A DNA stretch of 64,000 bases, from NCBI GenBank assembly GCA_947497065.1, contig CANMEQ010000002.1, forward strand, positions 248,001-312,000. The letters run 5' to 3'. Below are positions 17,504 to 25,801 of this stretch, piece by piece (positions within the stretch are counted from its first letter, which is position 1; the number at the start of each line of letters is the position of its first letter). The position numbers and the translations under genes are program-made. The notes beneath the pieces were generated by a model. The model saw only the letters and a program-made list of their open reading frames with translations, had not been told where the DNA came from and ran no database searches. This stretch comes from an uncultured Paracoccaceae bacterium. Its GTDB lineage: Bacteria; Pseudomonadota; Alphaproteobacteria; Rhodobacterales; Rhodobacteraceae.

Positions 17504-18070
17504 ATGTTCATGACATTGACCGATATGGGATTTAACCAATATGTCCCCTCGCTTTGTGCGGGACATTGGGTTGAGGCACCGGAGCGCGGCGCTGGGTTTC
17601 CTGCGGGTCGTGCACTGCCTCAGGCAGGCCGCGGTTTGGGGGTCGTGGTCACCGAAACTGCGCTGTCTGGGGCTGGCGTATTGGGGTGCAAAGCGGTTGA
17701 TCTGCCGACAGAGGGGTGGGCGTTGCGCATGGACGAGGTTGCGTTTCCGGTTGGGGCCGTGGCGCACCGCCATACCCATTCGGGGGCCGGATGGCGCTAC
17801 CTTGTGTCTGGTTCGTTGCGGATAGAAAGCGCCGCGGGCGAACAGGTCATGCGCAAGGGCGACTGCTGGTTCGAGCCCGAGAACACGCCCGTGCGCGCCG
17901 TCGCGTTGCACCAAAGTGGGATCACGCGGTTCGTCCGCGCGATGGTGATCCCCCTGAGTGCAATGGGCCAATCCACATTCCAATTGTGTGACCCATCGGA
18001 TGGCGATCTGCCCCGTTTGCAAGTGACACACCGCCATTTTGATCAGCCCTATCAGGTGGATGCCGGATAG
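17504..18070 (+). CDS. Cupin-domain protein
   Basis: The 188-residue protein contains one cupin barrel. Motif 1 is VGAVAHRHTHSGAGWRYLVSGSL (metal-binding His residues), and motif 2 is KGDCWFEPENTPVRA. Cupins of this kind bind a metal and act as dioxygenases, isomerases or sugar sensors. I cannot name the substrate. It starts at an ATG with GGAGG 6 nt upstream. The end overlaps the convergent GlcG gene by 19 nt. There is no signal peptide. Confidence 0.78.
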   Translation: MFMTLTDMGFNQYVPSLCAGHWVEAPERGAGFPAGRALPQAGRGLGVVVTETALSGAGVLGCKAVDLPTEGWALRMDEVAFPVGAVAHRHTHSGAGWRYLVSGSLRIESAAGEQVMRKGDCWFEPENTPVRAVALHQSGITRFVRAMVIPLSAMGQSTFQLCDPSDGDLPRLQVTHRHFDQPYQVDAG

Positions 18071-18549
18071 TGATCCGACAGCGAAGATGTGCGCCAGTCG
18101 GGGTTTGGTTCAGCGGGTTCTGAAACAAAGCCCGCCGATTTGATGGCTTCAATGGCGCAGTACTCATCTTTGTCAGATGTGTCGCCCGAAATGCCCACAG
18201 CGCCTAGTGTGACGCCGTCTGAATTTTCAACCAACACACCACCTGGCACAGGGATGAACTGCCCACCCGATGCCGCCGCGATGGCGTTTTGAAATGCGGG
18301 GCGTTCCGATAGGCGATCGCGGATCAATCGGCTAGAAATACCCATGCCCAACGCGCCATAGGCTTTGCCGAATGCGATTTCGAACCGCACCAAACCGGAC
18401 CCATCTTCGGATTGCATGGCCACCAGTTTGCCGCCCGCATCAATCACCACCACCGTGAGCGGCAACAGCGATGCCGCGCGACCCCGCGACAGTGCTTCGG
18501 CGATGATTTTATTGGCCTTGTCCAGAGGCAGGGATGTTTGCAATCGCAT
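18052..18549 (-). CDS. GlcG/HbpS family protein (heme-binding fold)
   Basis: The 165-residue protein matches the GlcG/HbpS family. The N-terminus has LDKANKIIAEALSRG and VVVIDAGGKLVAM, and the centre has GQFIPVPGGVLV and GAVGISGDTSDKDE. The fold binds heme in HbpS of Streptomyces. GlcG is found in glycolate, glycerol and related operons, but its role is unsettled. Here it is the last gene of the malonate operon, 9 nt after dctM. It may bind the transporter's ligand or a cofactor. Confidence 0.85.
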   Translation of the reverse strand: MRLQTSLPLDKANKIIAEALSRGRAASLLPLTVVVIDAGGKLVAMQSEDGSGLVRFEIAFGKAYGALGMGISSRLIRDRLSERPAFQNAIAAASGGQFIPVPGGVLVENSDGVTLGAVGISGDTSDKDEYCAIEAIKSAGFVSEPAEPNPDWRTSSLSDHYPAST

Positions 18550-18558
18550 GTTGTTTCC

Positions 18559-19914
18559 TTACTGGCTGGCAGCCCAAAGGCCGGCCCACCATGCTTCAAA
18601 ATCAAAGTTTGGCAACCATGTGACGATCTCTGGGAACATCAGCAATGCGGCGATGGTGATCACATCTGCGATGAAAAACAAAGCAACGCCCCGAAAGATT
18701 GTGCCCAGTGGAATGTCGGGTCGCACGCCATTCACGACGAAACAGTTCAATCCGATGGGCGGCGTGATCAGGCAAACTTCGGCCATTTTCACGGCGATAA
18801 TTCCGAACCAGATGGGGTCGAACCCAAGGGCGATCACGGCAGGGTAGACCACTGGGAGGGTCAAAAGCAGCATCCCTATAGCATCCATGAACATGCCCAA
18901 AACAGCATATCCCAACAGAATGCAGATCATGATAGTCATTGGCGCCACGTCGAGGCCTACGATCCATTCTGTGAACGCGCCGGGGATGCCGGAAAAGCCC
19001 AAAAACCGCACAAAGATGAGGACGCCCCAAATCAGGGAGAAAATCATCACGGTGAGTTTTGCACTTTCCATCAGACTGTCTTTGATGGACTTCAAAGGCG
19101 TGCCGCGCACGAGCGCCAAAATGAGAACCACAGCCGCGCCCAATGCGCCTGCTTCGGTGGGGGTGGCCCAGCCGCCATAGATTGAGGTCATGATAATGAT
19201 GACGACCAACAAAATGGGGGAGATGCCCGGCAAAGTACGCACGCGCTCGCGCCAGGTGAACCCTTTGACAGATGGAGCCGATCCGGGTTTGACCATGGCC
19301 CAAACCACGATAATGCCTGCATAAACGATGGCCGAGAAAATGCCGGGCAAGAAGCCTGCCAACAACAATTTCCCAACCGATTGTTCAACGATAATCGCAT
19401 AGATCACCAAAATCGCGGAGGGCGGAATGAGGGTCGCCAGCGTGCCTGCGGATGCCACAACACCAGCGGCCATACGCCGGTCGTAACCGTATTTGAGCAT
19501 TTCGGGGATCGCCACGCGGCTGAACACAGCTGCCGTTGCTGTGGAGGCGCCGGACACTGCGGCGAACCCTGCTGTTGCAAATACGGTTGCGACAGCTAAT
19601 CCGCCTGGCATCCAGCCCAGCCATTTTCGTGCGGCGTCGAACAATTGCTGGGTCATCCCGGCGTGGAACGCAAGAAACCCAATAAAGATGAACATCGGCA
19701 AAACGGACAGCGCATAGGCCGATGATTTGGAATGAGGGATCGTGCCTACGATTCCAGCTGCAGGCCCCCAACCGCGCAGCTCAACCAGCCCAAGCAGGCC
19801 AACTACAGCCGCGGCAAAAACGACGCGGACGCCGAGGAGGATCAGCAGCAGCAACAAGCCGAGCGTGATCATGCCCACCAAAAATGGGTCGGACATTCCG
19901 ATACCTAAGATCAT
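18559..19914 (-). CDS. dctM: TRAP transporter large membrane subunit (DctM), malonate cluster
   Basis: The 451-residue protein has about twelve membrane segments of the DctM type, with SGASTATAAVFSRVAIPEM and SAGTLATLIPPSAILVIYA as hallmarks. It forms the sodium-coupled translocation pore with DctQ. The start at 19914 overlaps the dctQ stop by ATGA; a second ATG at 19896 is also possible. The context (malonyl-CoA enzymes upstream, GlcG downstream) points to malonate or a close C3/C4 dicarboxylate as cargo, as in the matPQM systems of rhizobia. Confidence 0.92.
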   Translation of the reverse strand: MILGIGMSDPFLVGMITLGLLLLLILLGVRVVFAAAVVGLLGLVELRGWGPAAGIVGTIPHSKSSAYALSVLPMFIFIGFLAFHAGMTQQLFDAARKWLGWMPGGLAVATVFATAGFAAVSGASTATAAVFSRVAIPEMLKYGYDRRMAAGVVASAGTLATLIPPSAILVIYAIIVEQSVGKLLLAGFLPGIFSAIVYAGIIVVWAMVKPGSAPSVKGFTWRERVRTLPGISPILLVVIIIMTSIYGGWATPTEAGALGAAVVLILALVRGTPLKSIKDSLMESAKLTVMIFSLIWGVLIFVRFLGFSGIPGAFTEWIVGLDVAPMTIMICILLGYAVLGMFMDAIGMLLLTLPVVYPAVIALGFDPIWFGIIAVKMAEVCLITPPIGLNCFVVNGVRPDIPLGTIFRGVALFFIADVITIAALLMFPEIVTWLPNFDFEAWWAGLWAASQ

Positions 19915-20546
19915 GATTTGCCCTCCGGGTCGGGGAGATCTGCATCGTCACCCATAACTTCGTGAATTTCGTCTTGGGCCTGTTCGGCGACATCTTTGGC
20001 GATCACCACACCGACCGGCGCGAGATCTGGATTGGCAAAAAGCCGGAGAGAGCCGGCGAACTGGATCGCCAACCTGATCCACCAGATCGCAAACGCGATT
20101 GGCACCAGCAGTTTCGAGGGCCAGGTGACGTATTCAGCATCCATCGTTGTGTCACCGGTGGTGTAGGCGCGCAGAAAATGGCCGTACCCGTAATAGATCA
20201 GCACCCCGATGATAAACATCGCGACAGCCGCACCAAAGGCTTCGGTGGCCCACAACATGCGCCCTTTTAGACGCCCGGCCAGCAGTTCCATCCGGATATG
20301 GCTGCCCAAACGTTGGCAATACGCGGCGCCCAAAAACGCCATAGAGGCCATCGAAAGCTCGACGAGATCGATGTACCCTTTGATGGGTGAATTGAAGAGA
20401 GTTCGCGCCACAATTTGGGTCACACCCAGAAGCATCAGAGCGACAATAGCAAACGCGGCAATCAAATTTGCCAGGTCTTCGATTGGCATCATGCCCCGAT
20501 GCACGCGGCCCAATAGCCCACCATTTTGGTCTGAATTTACAGCCAT
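19911..20546 (-). CDS. dctQ: TRAP transporter small membrane subunit (DctQ), malonate cluster
   Basis: The 211-residue protein has four membrane segments (about residues 25-180) with the DctQ pattern (VARTLFNSPIKGYIDLVELSM, LGSHIRMELL). Both tails are hydrophilic, and the C-terminal tail is unusually long and acidic (about 35 residues ending DADLPDPEGKS). It couples the binding protein to DctM. It lies 81 bp downstream of dctP, with a strong hairpin between them. Confidence 0.9.
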   Translation of the reverse strand: MAVNSDQNGGLLGRVHRGMMPIEDLANLIAAFAIVALMLLGVTQIVARTLFNSPIKGYIDLVELSMASMAFLGAAYCQRLGSHIRMELLAGRLKGRMLWATEAFGAAVAMFIIGVLIYYGYGHFLRAYTTGDTTMDAEYVTWPSKLLVPIAFAIWWIRLAIQFAGSLRLFANPDLAPVGVVIAKDVAEQAQDEIHEVMGDDADLPDPEGKS

Positions 20547-20586
20547 CCCCGCCCCCTAAGATGTCTTAGAATGAATCATTCATGCG

Positions 20587-20620
20587 GGTCTGGCCCCTGC
20601 ATTAGACGCGGGGCCAGACC
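20587..20620 (-). promoter_or_regulatory. Strong intercistronic hairpin between dctP and dctQ
   Basis: GGTCTGGCCCC and GGGGCCAGACC form a perfect 11-bp stem with a 12-nt loop, beginning 7 nt past the dctP stop. No T-run follows. Such hairpins typically stabilise the binding-protein message so that DctP exceeds the membrane subunits. Confidence 0.7.
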
Positions 20621-20627
20621 GTCAGTC

Positions 20628-21656
20628 TTATTGGTTTTTCGCTTCTTCTGCGTAGGCCCAAACAGCGTCGAACACTGCTTGTGCATCAAAATCGCCTTGG
20701 TTGGCTTCGATCCAGGCGTCCCAAACAGGCTGGCCAGCCACTTCGCGGAATTCTGCGATTTGTTCGTCCGAATATGTGACCGCTTCAAGCGTTTCGTTGA
20801 AAACAGGCAGGTTCTTCTCGTCCTGCTCGGCGTAGGCCGCTTGTTCAACTTCCATGCCCATATCGCGAAGGCCCATCAGCAAAGATTGGTACTGCTCAGG
20901 CAATGCGTCATAGGCGGTTTTGTTGAACACCCAACCACACTCTGACGTGCCGGGCGTGAGGTTCGCTGTGAACCAATCCGCCTCTTCAGAAATACCGAAA
21001 GACACGTGGGCATAGGTAAACGGGAATGCCGCCGCATCAACAGCGCCACGTTGGAAAGCCGTTGACGTTTCACCAGCCGGTAATGAGGTCGGCACGGCGC
21101 CCAATGCTTCCATTGCGGACCCTAGACCACCGCCTGCACGCACGCGAAGGCCATCCCAATCGCTCAGCTCCGTCGGGGCGTCGCCTTTGCCGAGGATCTC
21201 ATACTGCGGCAAAAGGCCGGACATGTAGGGGATCGCGTTCCACTGTTCCATGTCCGCAACGATAGCGGGGTGTTCGAACATTTTCGCGCGCACGTAACGG
21301 TCTACGTCTGGGTCACCCAGTGGCAGGAACGGCAATGAAAACACCATCCAAGCCGGGTTCTTACCCGGGTGATAGAAGTTGCAGATCGCAGCGCCTTCGA
21401 AGGCGTTCAATTGCAGCCCATCGAGATTTTCACGTGATGCAGACAGCTGCGCACCGTAGAAAATTTCGATGTTAAAGTTGCCGCCGGTCTGTTCGCGAAC
21501 TTCGTCAGCGACGGCTTCCATGCCCGCAGACAGTGCGCGTGGGTTGCCCCACATGGAAAAGCTCCAGTTCACTTCAGGACCTTCGACAGTCTGCGCAAAA
21601 GCAGCCGTTGAGGCCAGCAACGTGGTTGCCATGGTAAGTGCTTTAAGGGTCTTCAT
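20628..21656 (-). CDS. dctP: TRAP transporter solute-binding protein (DctP), malonate cluster
   Basis: The 342-residue protein starts with a signal peptide (MKTLKALTMATTLLASTAAFAQ). The mature part has the DctP fold, with WDGLRVRAGGGLGSAMEALGAVPTSL in the usual place of the Arg that binds a carboxylate. The ATG at 21656 has GGGAGGA 5 nt upstream; the frame extends further up but without a signal. It delivers the ligand to DctQM. Malonate is inferred from the adjacent malonyl-CoA synthetase and decarboxylase, not from the sequence. Confidence 0.92.
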   Translation of the reverse strand: MKTLKALTMATTLLASTAAFAQTVEGPEVNWSFSMWGNPRALSAGMEAVADEVREQTGGNFNIEIFYGAQLSASRENLDGLQLNAFEGAAICNFYHPGKNPAWMVFSLPFLPLGDPDVDRYVRAKMFEHPAIVADMEQWNAIPYMSGLLPQYEILGKGDAPTELSDWDGLRVRAGGGLGSAMEALGAVPTSLPAGETSTAFQRGAVDAAAFPFTYAHVSFGISEEADWFTANLTPGTSECGWVFNKTAYDALPEQYQSLLMGLRDMGMEVEQAAYAEQDEKNLPVFNETLEAVTYSDEQIAEFREVAGQPVWDAWIEANQGDFDAQAVFDAVWAYAEEAKNQ

Positions 21657-21752
21657 TGTATCCTCCCAGATATGTTGGGCGTTCGCCCGTTTGATTCTCC
21701 CTCCACCATTGAGCCTGTTCGAATAGGCTTTTGGCAAGCTAACTCTCCTCAA

Positions 21753-23243
21753 TCAGCTGCTATAGGTGGCGCGAAGAACGTTTTTCTGAACCTTCCCCAT
21801 GGTGTTGCGGGGCAGTGCATCCAGCAAAATATAGCGACGCGGGTGTTTGAACCGCGCGAGGTGGGGCTCGACCAATGCGCGGATTGCGTCATCTGTCAGA
21901 TTGGCGTCTTCTAGAACAACAGCTGCCAAAACGCTTTCGCCGAAATCCGCATTCGGGATGCCAAACACAGCGCTTTCCAGAACACCTGCGACATCGTTGA
22001 TCACGTCTTCAATTTCTTTCGGGTAGATATTGTATCCACCTGAAATGATTAAATCTTTCTGTCGGCCGACAATGCTGATGCGTCCGTCTGCGTCTTTAAC
22101 ACCCAAATCGCCCGTGATGAAAAATCCGGTGTCGCGCAGTTCTTCGGCCGTCTTTTCCGGCATGTTCCAATAGCCTTGGAACACATTGTCGCCCCGGACC
22201 TCGATCATGCCGACGTCGCCCGCGGCAATTGGCGTGCCGTTGTCGGTTATTTCCACCTCCGTGCCGGGAAGCGGATAGCCGACCGTTCCCGCTACGCGGT
22301 CTCCGTCAAACGGGTTGGAGGTGATCATATTTGTTTCCGTCATCCCGTATCGTTCCAAAATACGGTGGCCGGTACGGTCCTCGAATGCGGTGTGCGTTTC
22401 GGCCAGCAGCGGCGCTGAGCCTGAGACAAACACACGCATCTTTGCCACCAAATCTTTCGTCAGGCGTGCATCGCCTAGCAGACGGGTGTAAAAGGTGGGC
22501 ACGCCCATCATCATCGTCGATTTTGGAAGCTCATCGACGATCACATCTACATCGAAGGCATTCATGAAACGAACCCGCGCACCCGAAAGCAGTGAGGTGT
22601 TCATGGCCACAAACAGGCCATGGGTGTGAAAGATTGGGAGGGCGTGGATCAGCCGGTCAGCGTTTGTGATTTGCCACAGATCAGTCAGTGAAATTGCGTT
22701 GGAGAGTAGGTTTTTATGGCTCAGCATCGCGCCTTTTGAGCGGCCTGTCGTGCCCGATGTGTACAGCAATGCGGCCAAATCATCCGGTCCGCGTGTCACG
22801 GTCGTGAAGGACGTGGGCTGATCGTTGGCCTGACGGCTAAGTGTGCCCGATGCATCATTCGACAACGTCATCACCTGCCTTCCGTCGCCGCAAATGTCTC
22901 TCATTTCATCAGCGTTTTGCGGGGCGCAAACAACCACGCGTGGCGCCGCGTCCGTGATGAAGTAGCTGACCTCTGATTTTGTGTAGGCGGTGTTGAGCGG
23001 CAGATAAACCGCCCCCGCCTGAACCGCCGCGCCGTATAATGCGATTGCATCAGCCGTTTTGGGGCCTTGTACCACAACGCGGTCCCCAGGGGTGACGCCA
23101 GCGTTCACCAAAACATGGGCCAGCTGCGCAACACGGGCGACGAACTGCGCGTAGGTCACGGATGTTCCATCGTCGAGGTCTAAGAAGACGGCCTCGTTTT
23201 GGGCATGTGGGGCAATCAGCGCATCGTAAAGTGTATTGGTCAC
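21753..23243 (-). CDS. matB: Malonyl-CoA synthetase (MatB)
   Basis: This 496-residue adenylate-forming enzyme converts malonate, ATP and CoA to malonyl-CoA. The P-loop is YTSGTTGRSKGA. HALPIFHTHGLFVAMN is characteristic of MatB, the A5 motif is YGMTETNM, and the A7/A8 region is GDLGVKDADGRISIVGRQKDLI. The catalytic lysine is in RNTMGKVQK at the C-terminus. The start overlaps the malonyl-CoA decarboxylase stop by ATGA. The pairing with MatA and a TRAP importer makes malonate use the best interpretation. Confidence 0.93.
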   Translation of the reverse strand: MTNTLYDALIAPHAQNEAVFLDLDDGTSVTYAQFVARVAQLAHVLVNAGVTPGDRVVVQGPKTADAIALYGAAVQAGAVYLPLNTAYTKSEVSYFITDAAPRVVVCAPQNADEMRDICGDGRQVMTLSNDASGTLSRQANDQPTSFTTVTRGPDDLAALLYTSGTTGRSKGAMLSHKNLLSNAISLTDLWQITNADRLIHALPIFHTHGLFVAMNTSLLSGARVRFMNAFDVDVIVDELPKSTMMMGVPTFYTRLLGDARLTKDLVAKMRVFVSGSAPLLAETHTAFEDRTGHRILERYGMTETNMITSNPFDGDRVAGTVGYPLPGTEVEITDNGTPIAAGDVGMIEVRGDNVFQGYWNMPEKTAEELRDTGFFITGDLGVKDADGRISIVGRQKDLIISGGYNIYPKEIEDVINDVAGVLESAVFGIPNADFGESVLAAVVLEDANLTDDAIRALVEPHLARFKHPRRYILLDALPRNTMGKVQKNVLRATYSS

Positions 23244-24541
23244 GACGTAGGTTCCTTGGGTTTGGTGACAAAGGCCGCAGTGATCAACGATTGAACTGTG
23301 CGAGACATCGCAACACTTCCACCTCGGGCAAAGTCTTCGTGGTTTTTCTCAGTCTGGCTGAGATCGTAAAGGTAATTCACCATCGCGCCACTTGATTGTT
23401 TGCGCCCATTTTCTGAGCTGTCCGCATTGGCATGAACATCGTGAATTTCCGCGCCGTTGCCGAGGTGAAAGCGGGCTACGGGATCAACGGGTTGATCTGT
23501 GTCACCGCGTTTCGCCGTCGCCAAATACCGTGCGGCCAGGGCCCGGACATCCGTTTCAGGGGCTGTGCCGTCCAGAACTGCGCGTGCCACGGGGGCGAGG
23601 GCTGGGTCGTCCTCCTGTTGGGTCAACCATCGGTTCAATCCCGGAATAGGAGATAGGGTCACGAAATTTTCGATCTGTGGGTATTCAAGCGCCAGTTCGG
23701 CGGCCACTTGTTTGATCAAAAGGTTTCCGAAACTGATGCCAGCCAAGCCACGTTGGCAGTTTGAAATAGAATAATACACCGCCACTTTCGCGTCTTCCGC
23801 CTGCAAGGGCTCGCGCCCTTCTGACAGAACATCATCAATCGATCCCGGCAAGCTGTCGGTTAGGGCGACCTCGACAAAAATGAGCGGCTCGTCGGGCATA
23901 GCGGGATGGAAAAACGCGAAACATCGGCGATCTGGCGGGTCCAGACGGCGGCGCAGATCGTCGAGGTCATCGATTTCGTGAACCGCTTCATAGGCGACGA
24001 TTTTATCGAGCACGCGCGCGGGCGTGTCCCAGTTGATTTGTTTAAGTACCAGAAAACCGCGATTGAACCAGCTGCTGAGAAGATGAACGAAATCAATGTT
24101 TGTGCGCAGCAAGTCTTTGTTGCTTTTGGCCAAACGCAAAAGATCGACCCGCATCGAAACCAAATCAGATGTGGCGCCCATTGGCTGGTTCAAACGTCGC
24201 AAAAGCTCTTGGCGTTTCGGTTCGGCTGCCTTTGATAGTTTTTCAAAAATGTCTGTGGTGGGCGAGTGTTCGTAAACCTTGGCCAATGCACCAAGCGCGC
24301 TTGCGTCGATGTCGAGTTCCGTGTTCAGAAATTCGAAAAATGCTAGTTTTTCGGCTTCGGAGAGCTGACGGTACTGCGCCAATATAGCTGTCGCCAGCTT
24401 TTGCCCCGACACATCGCCTTCTTTGGACAGTAATGCGCGACACAATTGATGAATGTCGCGGGCATCATCCTCTTTGGACCAAACGCTGCGCCGATCAAAA
24501 AGTGTCGACAACATATCCGTTAAGAATCGATTGCGTTGCAT
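23240..24541 (-). CDS. matA: Malonyl-CoA decarboxylase (MatA)
   Basis: The 433-residue protein matches the MCD family. It has an N-terminal helical domain (about residues 1-180) and a catalytic GNAT-like domain with HPAMPDEPLIFVEVAL, YYSISNCQRGLAGISFGN, FVTLSPIPGLNRWL and ARFHLGNGA. The serine in TLSPIPG and the histidine in FHLGNG correspond to the catalytic residues of the human enzyme. The reaction turns malonyl-CoA into acetyl-CoA and CO2. The ATG at 24541 has GGAGA upstream. A 12-bp palindrome lies 36-47 nt upstream of the start. Confidence 0.93.
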   Translation of the reverse strand: MQRNRFLTDMLSTLFDRRSVWSKEDDARDIHQLCRALLSKEGDVSGQKLATAILAQYRQLSEAEKLAFFEFLNTELDIDASALGALAKVYEHSPTTDIFEKLSKAAEPKRQELLRRLNQPMGATSDLVSMRVDLLRLAKSNKDLLRTNIDFVHLLSSWFNRGFLVLKQINWDTPARVLDKIVAYEAVHEIDDLDDLRRRLDPPDRRCFAFFHPAMPDEPLIFVEVALTDSLPGSIDDVLSEGREPLQAEDAKVAVYYSISNCQRGLAGISFGNLLIKQVAAELALEYPQIENFVTLSPIPGLNRWLTQQEDDPALAPVARAVLDGTAPETDVRALAARYLATAKRGDTDQPVDPVARFHLGNGAEIHDVHANADSSENGRKQSSGAMVNYLYDLSQTEKNHEDFARGGSVAMSRTVQSLITAAFVTKPKEPTS

Positions 24542-24576
24542 CGTGCGTCTCCAAGGGTCTTGAAAGACGCTCCCAT

Positions 24577-24588
24577 AAAATCGATTTT
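24577..24588 (-). promoter_or_regulatory. Operator candidate upstream of matA
   Basis: AAAATCGATTTT is a perfect 12-bp palindrome in the 78-bp gap between the GntR gene and matA. The same AAAATCGAT core returns at 25732-25740 in the divergent promoter region of the next cluster. It is a candidate binding site for the GntR protein or for another shared regulator. Confidence 0.45.
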
Positions 24589-24619
24589 ACTGCAAATGAA
24601 TTATTTAAATCGCTAAAAA

Positions 24620-25291
24620 TCAAAGGTCACTCAAGGGGGCTGTCAAGTAGTCGCCCGTTACCCGGTAGTGGTTCATCAAGGCGTCACTCGCAGCTGATGC
24701 ATCTCCGCGCACAGCGGCGTCTAGAATGTCTTCGTGTTCTGAAGCGACGTTGCGTTTGCGGTAGTTTGTGCCGGCGGCGGCAAGATAGCGGTAGCGAATG
24801 TTCAGATCATAGAGCTGGCCACAATATCGTAGCAAAATCGGTGAATCGGCATTGTCGAGCAGCGCCATGTGGAAGGCTTTGTGGGCTTCCTCGAATTCGG
24901 GAATGCCTCCATCGGCTGTGGCGCGTTTCATCCGGTGATGGGATAGGACCAATTTTTCTTCCCAATCGGGCGTCGCATTGGCAATGGATTGGCGCAACGC
25001 CATGTCTTCCAATGCGCAACGCAAGGTTAGAATTTCTTGGAAATTGGCCAAGCTGGCCGGGGCGGCCCGAAACCCCCTTTGGTCTAACCGCTCTACCAAC
25101 ATATCTGATGTCAGCAGGCTAAGCGCCTCACGGACGGGGGAGGCGCCAGTGTCCAGCCGCGTACGAAGTTGTTCGATTTTGAGCTTTTCGCCCGCCGCCA
25201 GTTCACCTGTTAGAATCATTTGTCGCAACGTGAGGTATGCGGTGCGTGTGGCAGATGTTTCTTTGCCATCGGAGTGTTGCATCAAGTTCAT
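24620..25291 (-). CDS. GntR family regulator, FCD subfamily
   Basis: The 223-residue protein has an N-terminal winged helix (about residues 12-75; TLRQMILTGELAAGEKLKIEQL, ASPVREALSLL) and a C-terminal FCD effector domain. Its metal-binding-type His residues are in HKAFHMALL, SEHEDIL and MNHYRVTGD. FCD regulators usually bind small organic acids and repress catabolic genes. It sits just before matA, as MatR does in rhizobia, and just after the YCII gene, so it could govern the malonate operon, the aromatic-like cluster, or both. The ATG at 25291 has GAAGGGA upstream. Confidence 0.88.
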   Translation of the reverse strand: MNLMQHSDGKETSATRTAYLTLRQMILTGELAAGEKLKIEQLRTRLDTGASPVREALSLLTSDMLVERLDQRGFRAAPASLANFQEILTLRCALEDMALRQSIANATPDWEEKLVLSHHRMKRATADGGIPEFEEAHKAFHMALLDNADSPILLRYCGQLYDLNIRYRYLAAAGTNYRKRNVASEHEDILDAAVRGDASAASDALMNHYRVTGDYLTAPLSDL

Positions 25292-25323
25292 AGTATCCCT
25301 TCCGCGCGTTTGAACTGTCCCAT

Positions 25324-25707
25324 TCAGGTGAGACCGACAGTCTTTTTCGACAGGCCAACCGACAACGTCAGCGATCCTTCATTTATCATCCATCGCCGTA
25401 AGGTAAATGTGCGTGCTCCGGATTGATGCATCGGATCGGATTCAGCCAATTTACGCGCGGTTTCTATGCTGTCGGCACGGTAAATGATCATTCCCATGCC
25501 TTGCATCAATTCGCCCGTGTCGTCCGACATAGGCCCGGCGAAGGCCAATGCGCCGCTTTCCTCAAGCTCTGCCTGATAGGCGAGGTGGGCGGGAAGGTTC
25601 GCTTTCACGTCTTCTGGCGCTTTTGCTGGGGTGCTGAGCGCCACGAAAAGTTCCAAAGCCAACGCGCCGCGTTCTTTCGCGTGTTGGTGATACTCCGACC
25701 ATTTCAT
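25324..25707 (-). CDS. YCII-related protein, possible chlorohydroxyquinol dehydrochlorinase relative
   Basis: The 127-residue protein fits the YCII fold, a ferredoxin-like alpha/beta dimer. The conserved stretch is LPAHLAYQAELEESGALAFAGPMSDD, in which His41 is the likely acid/base residue. It has an unusual Lys-rich C-terminus (GLSKKTVGLT). TftG, the 5-chlorohydroxyhydroquinone dehydrochlorinase of Burkholderia AC1100, belongs to this superfamily and works next to a hydroxyquinol dioxygenase, as this gene does here. That parallel is inference. A general YCII protein of unknown role is the safe call. The start at 25707 has GGGGGA 6 nt upstream. Confidence 0.75.
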   Translation of the reverse strand: MKWSEYHQHAKERGALALELFVALSTPAKAPEDVKANLPAHLAYQAELEESGALAFAGPMSDDTGELMQGMGMIIYRADSIETARKLAESDPMHQSGARTFTLRRWMINEGSLTLSVGLSKKTVGLT

Positions 25708-25730
25708 GGCAATTCCCCCTAGTTTTGATA

Positions 25731-25751
25731 AAAAATCGATATTTGTTGACA
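25731..25751. promoter_or_regulatory. Divergent control region of the YCII and FAH genes
   Basis: AAAATCGATATT (25732-25743) is a near-palindrome sharing AAAATCGAT with the matA operator candidate. A consensus -35 hexamer TTGACA overlaps next to it at 25746-25751 on the plus strand, 50 nt before the FAH ATG. The matching -10 box is not clear. The 94-bp gap must contain promoters for both directions. Confidence 0.4.
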
Positions 25752-25801
25752 TTTGATCTGATTGTAGTCAGAAATTTTTGAAACTTACAAGGATTGGTTC
25801 G

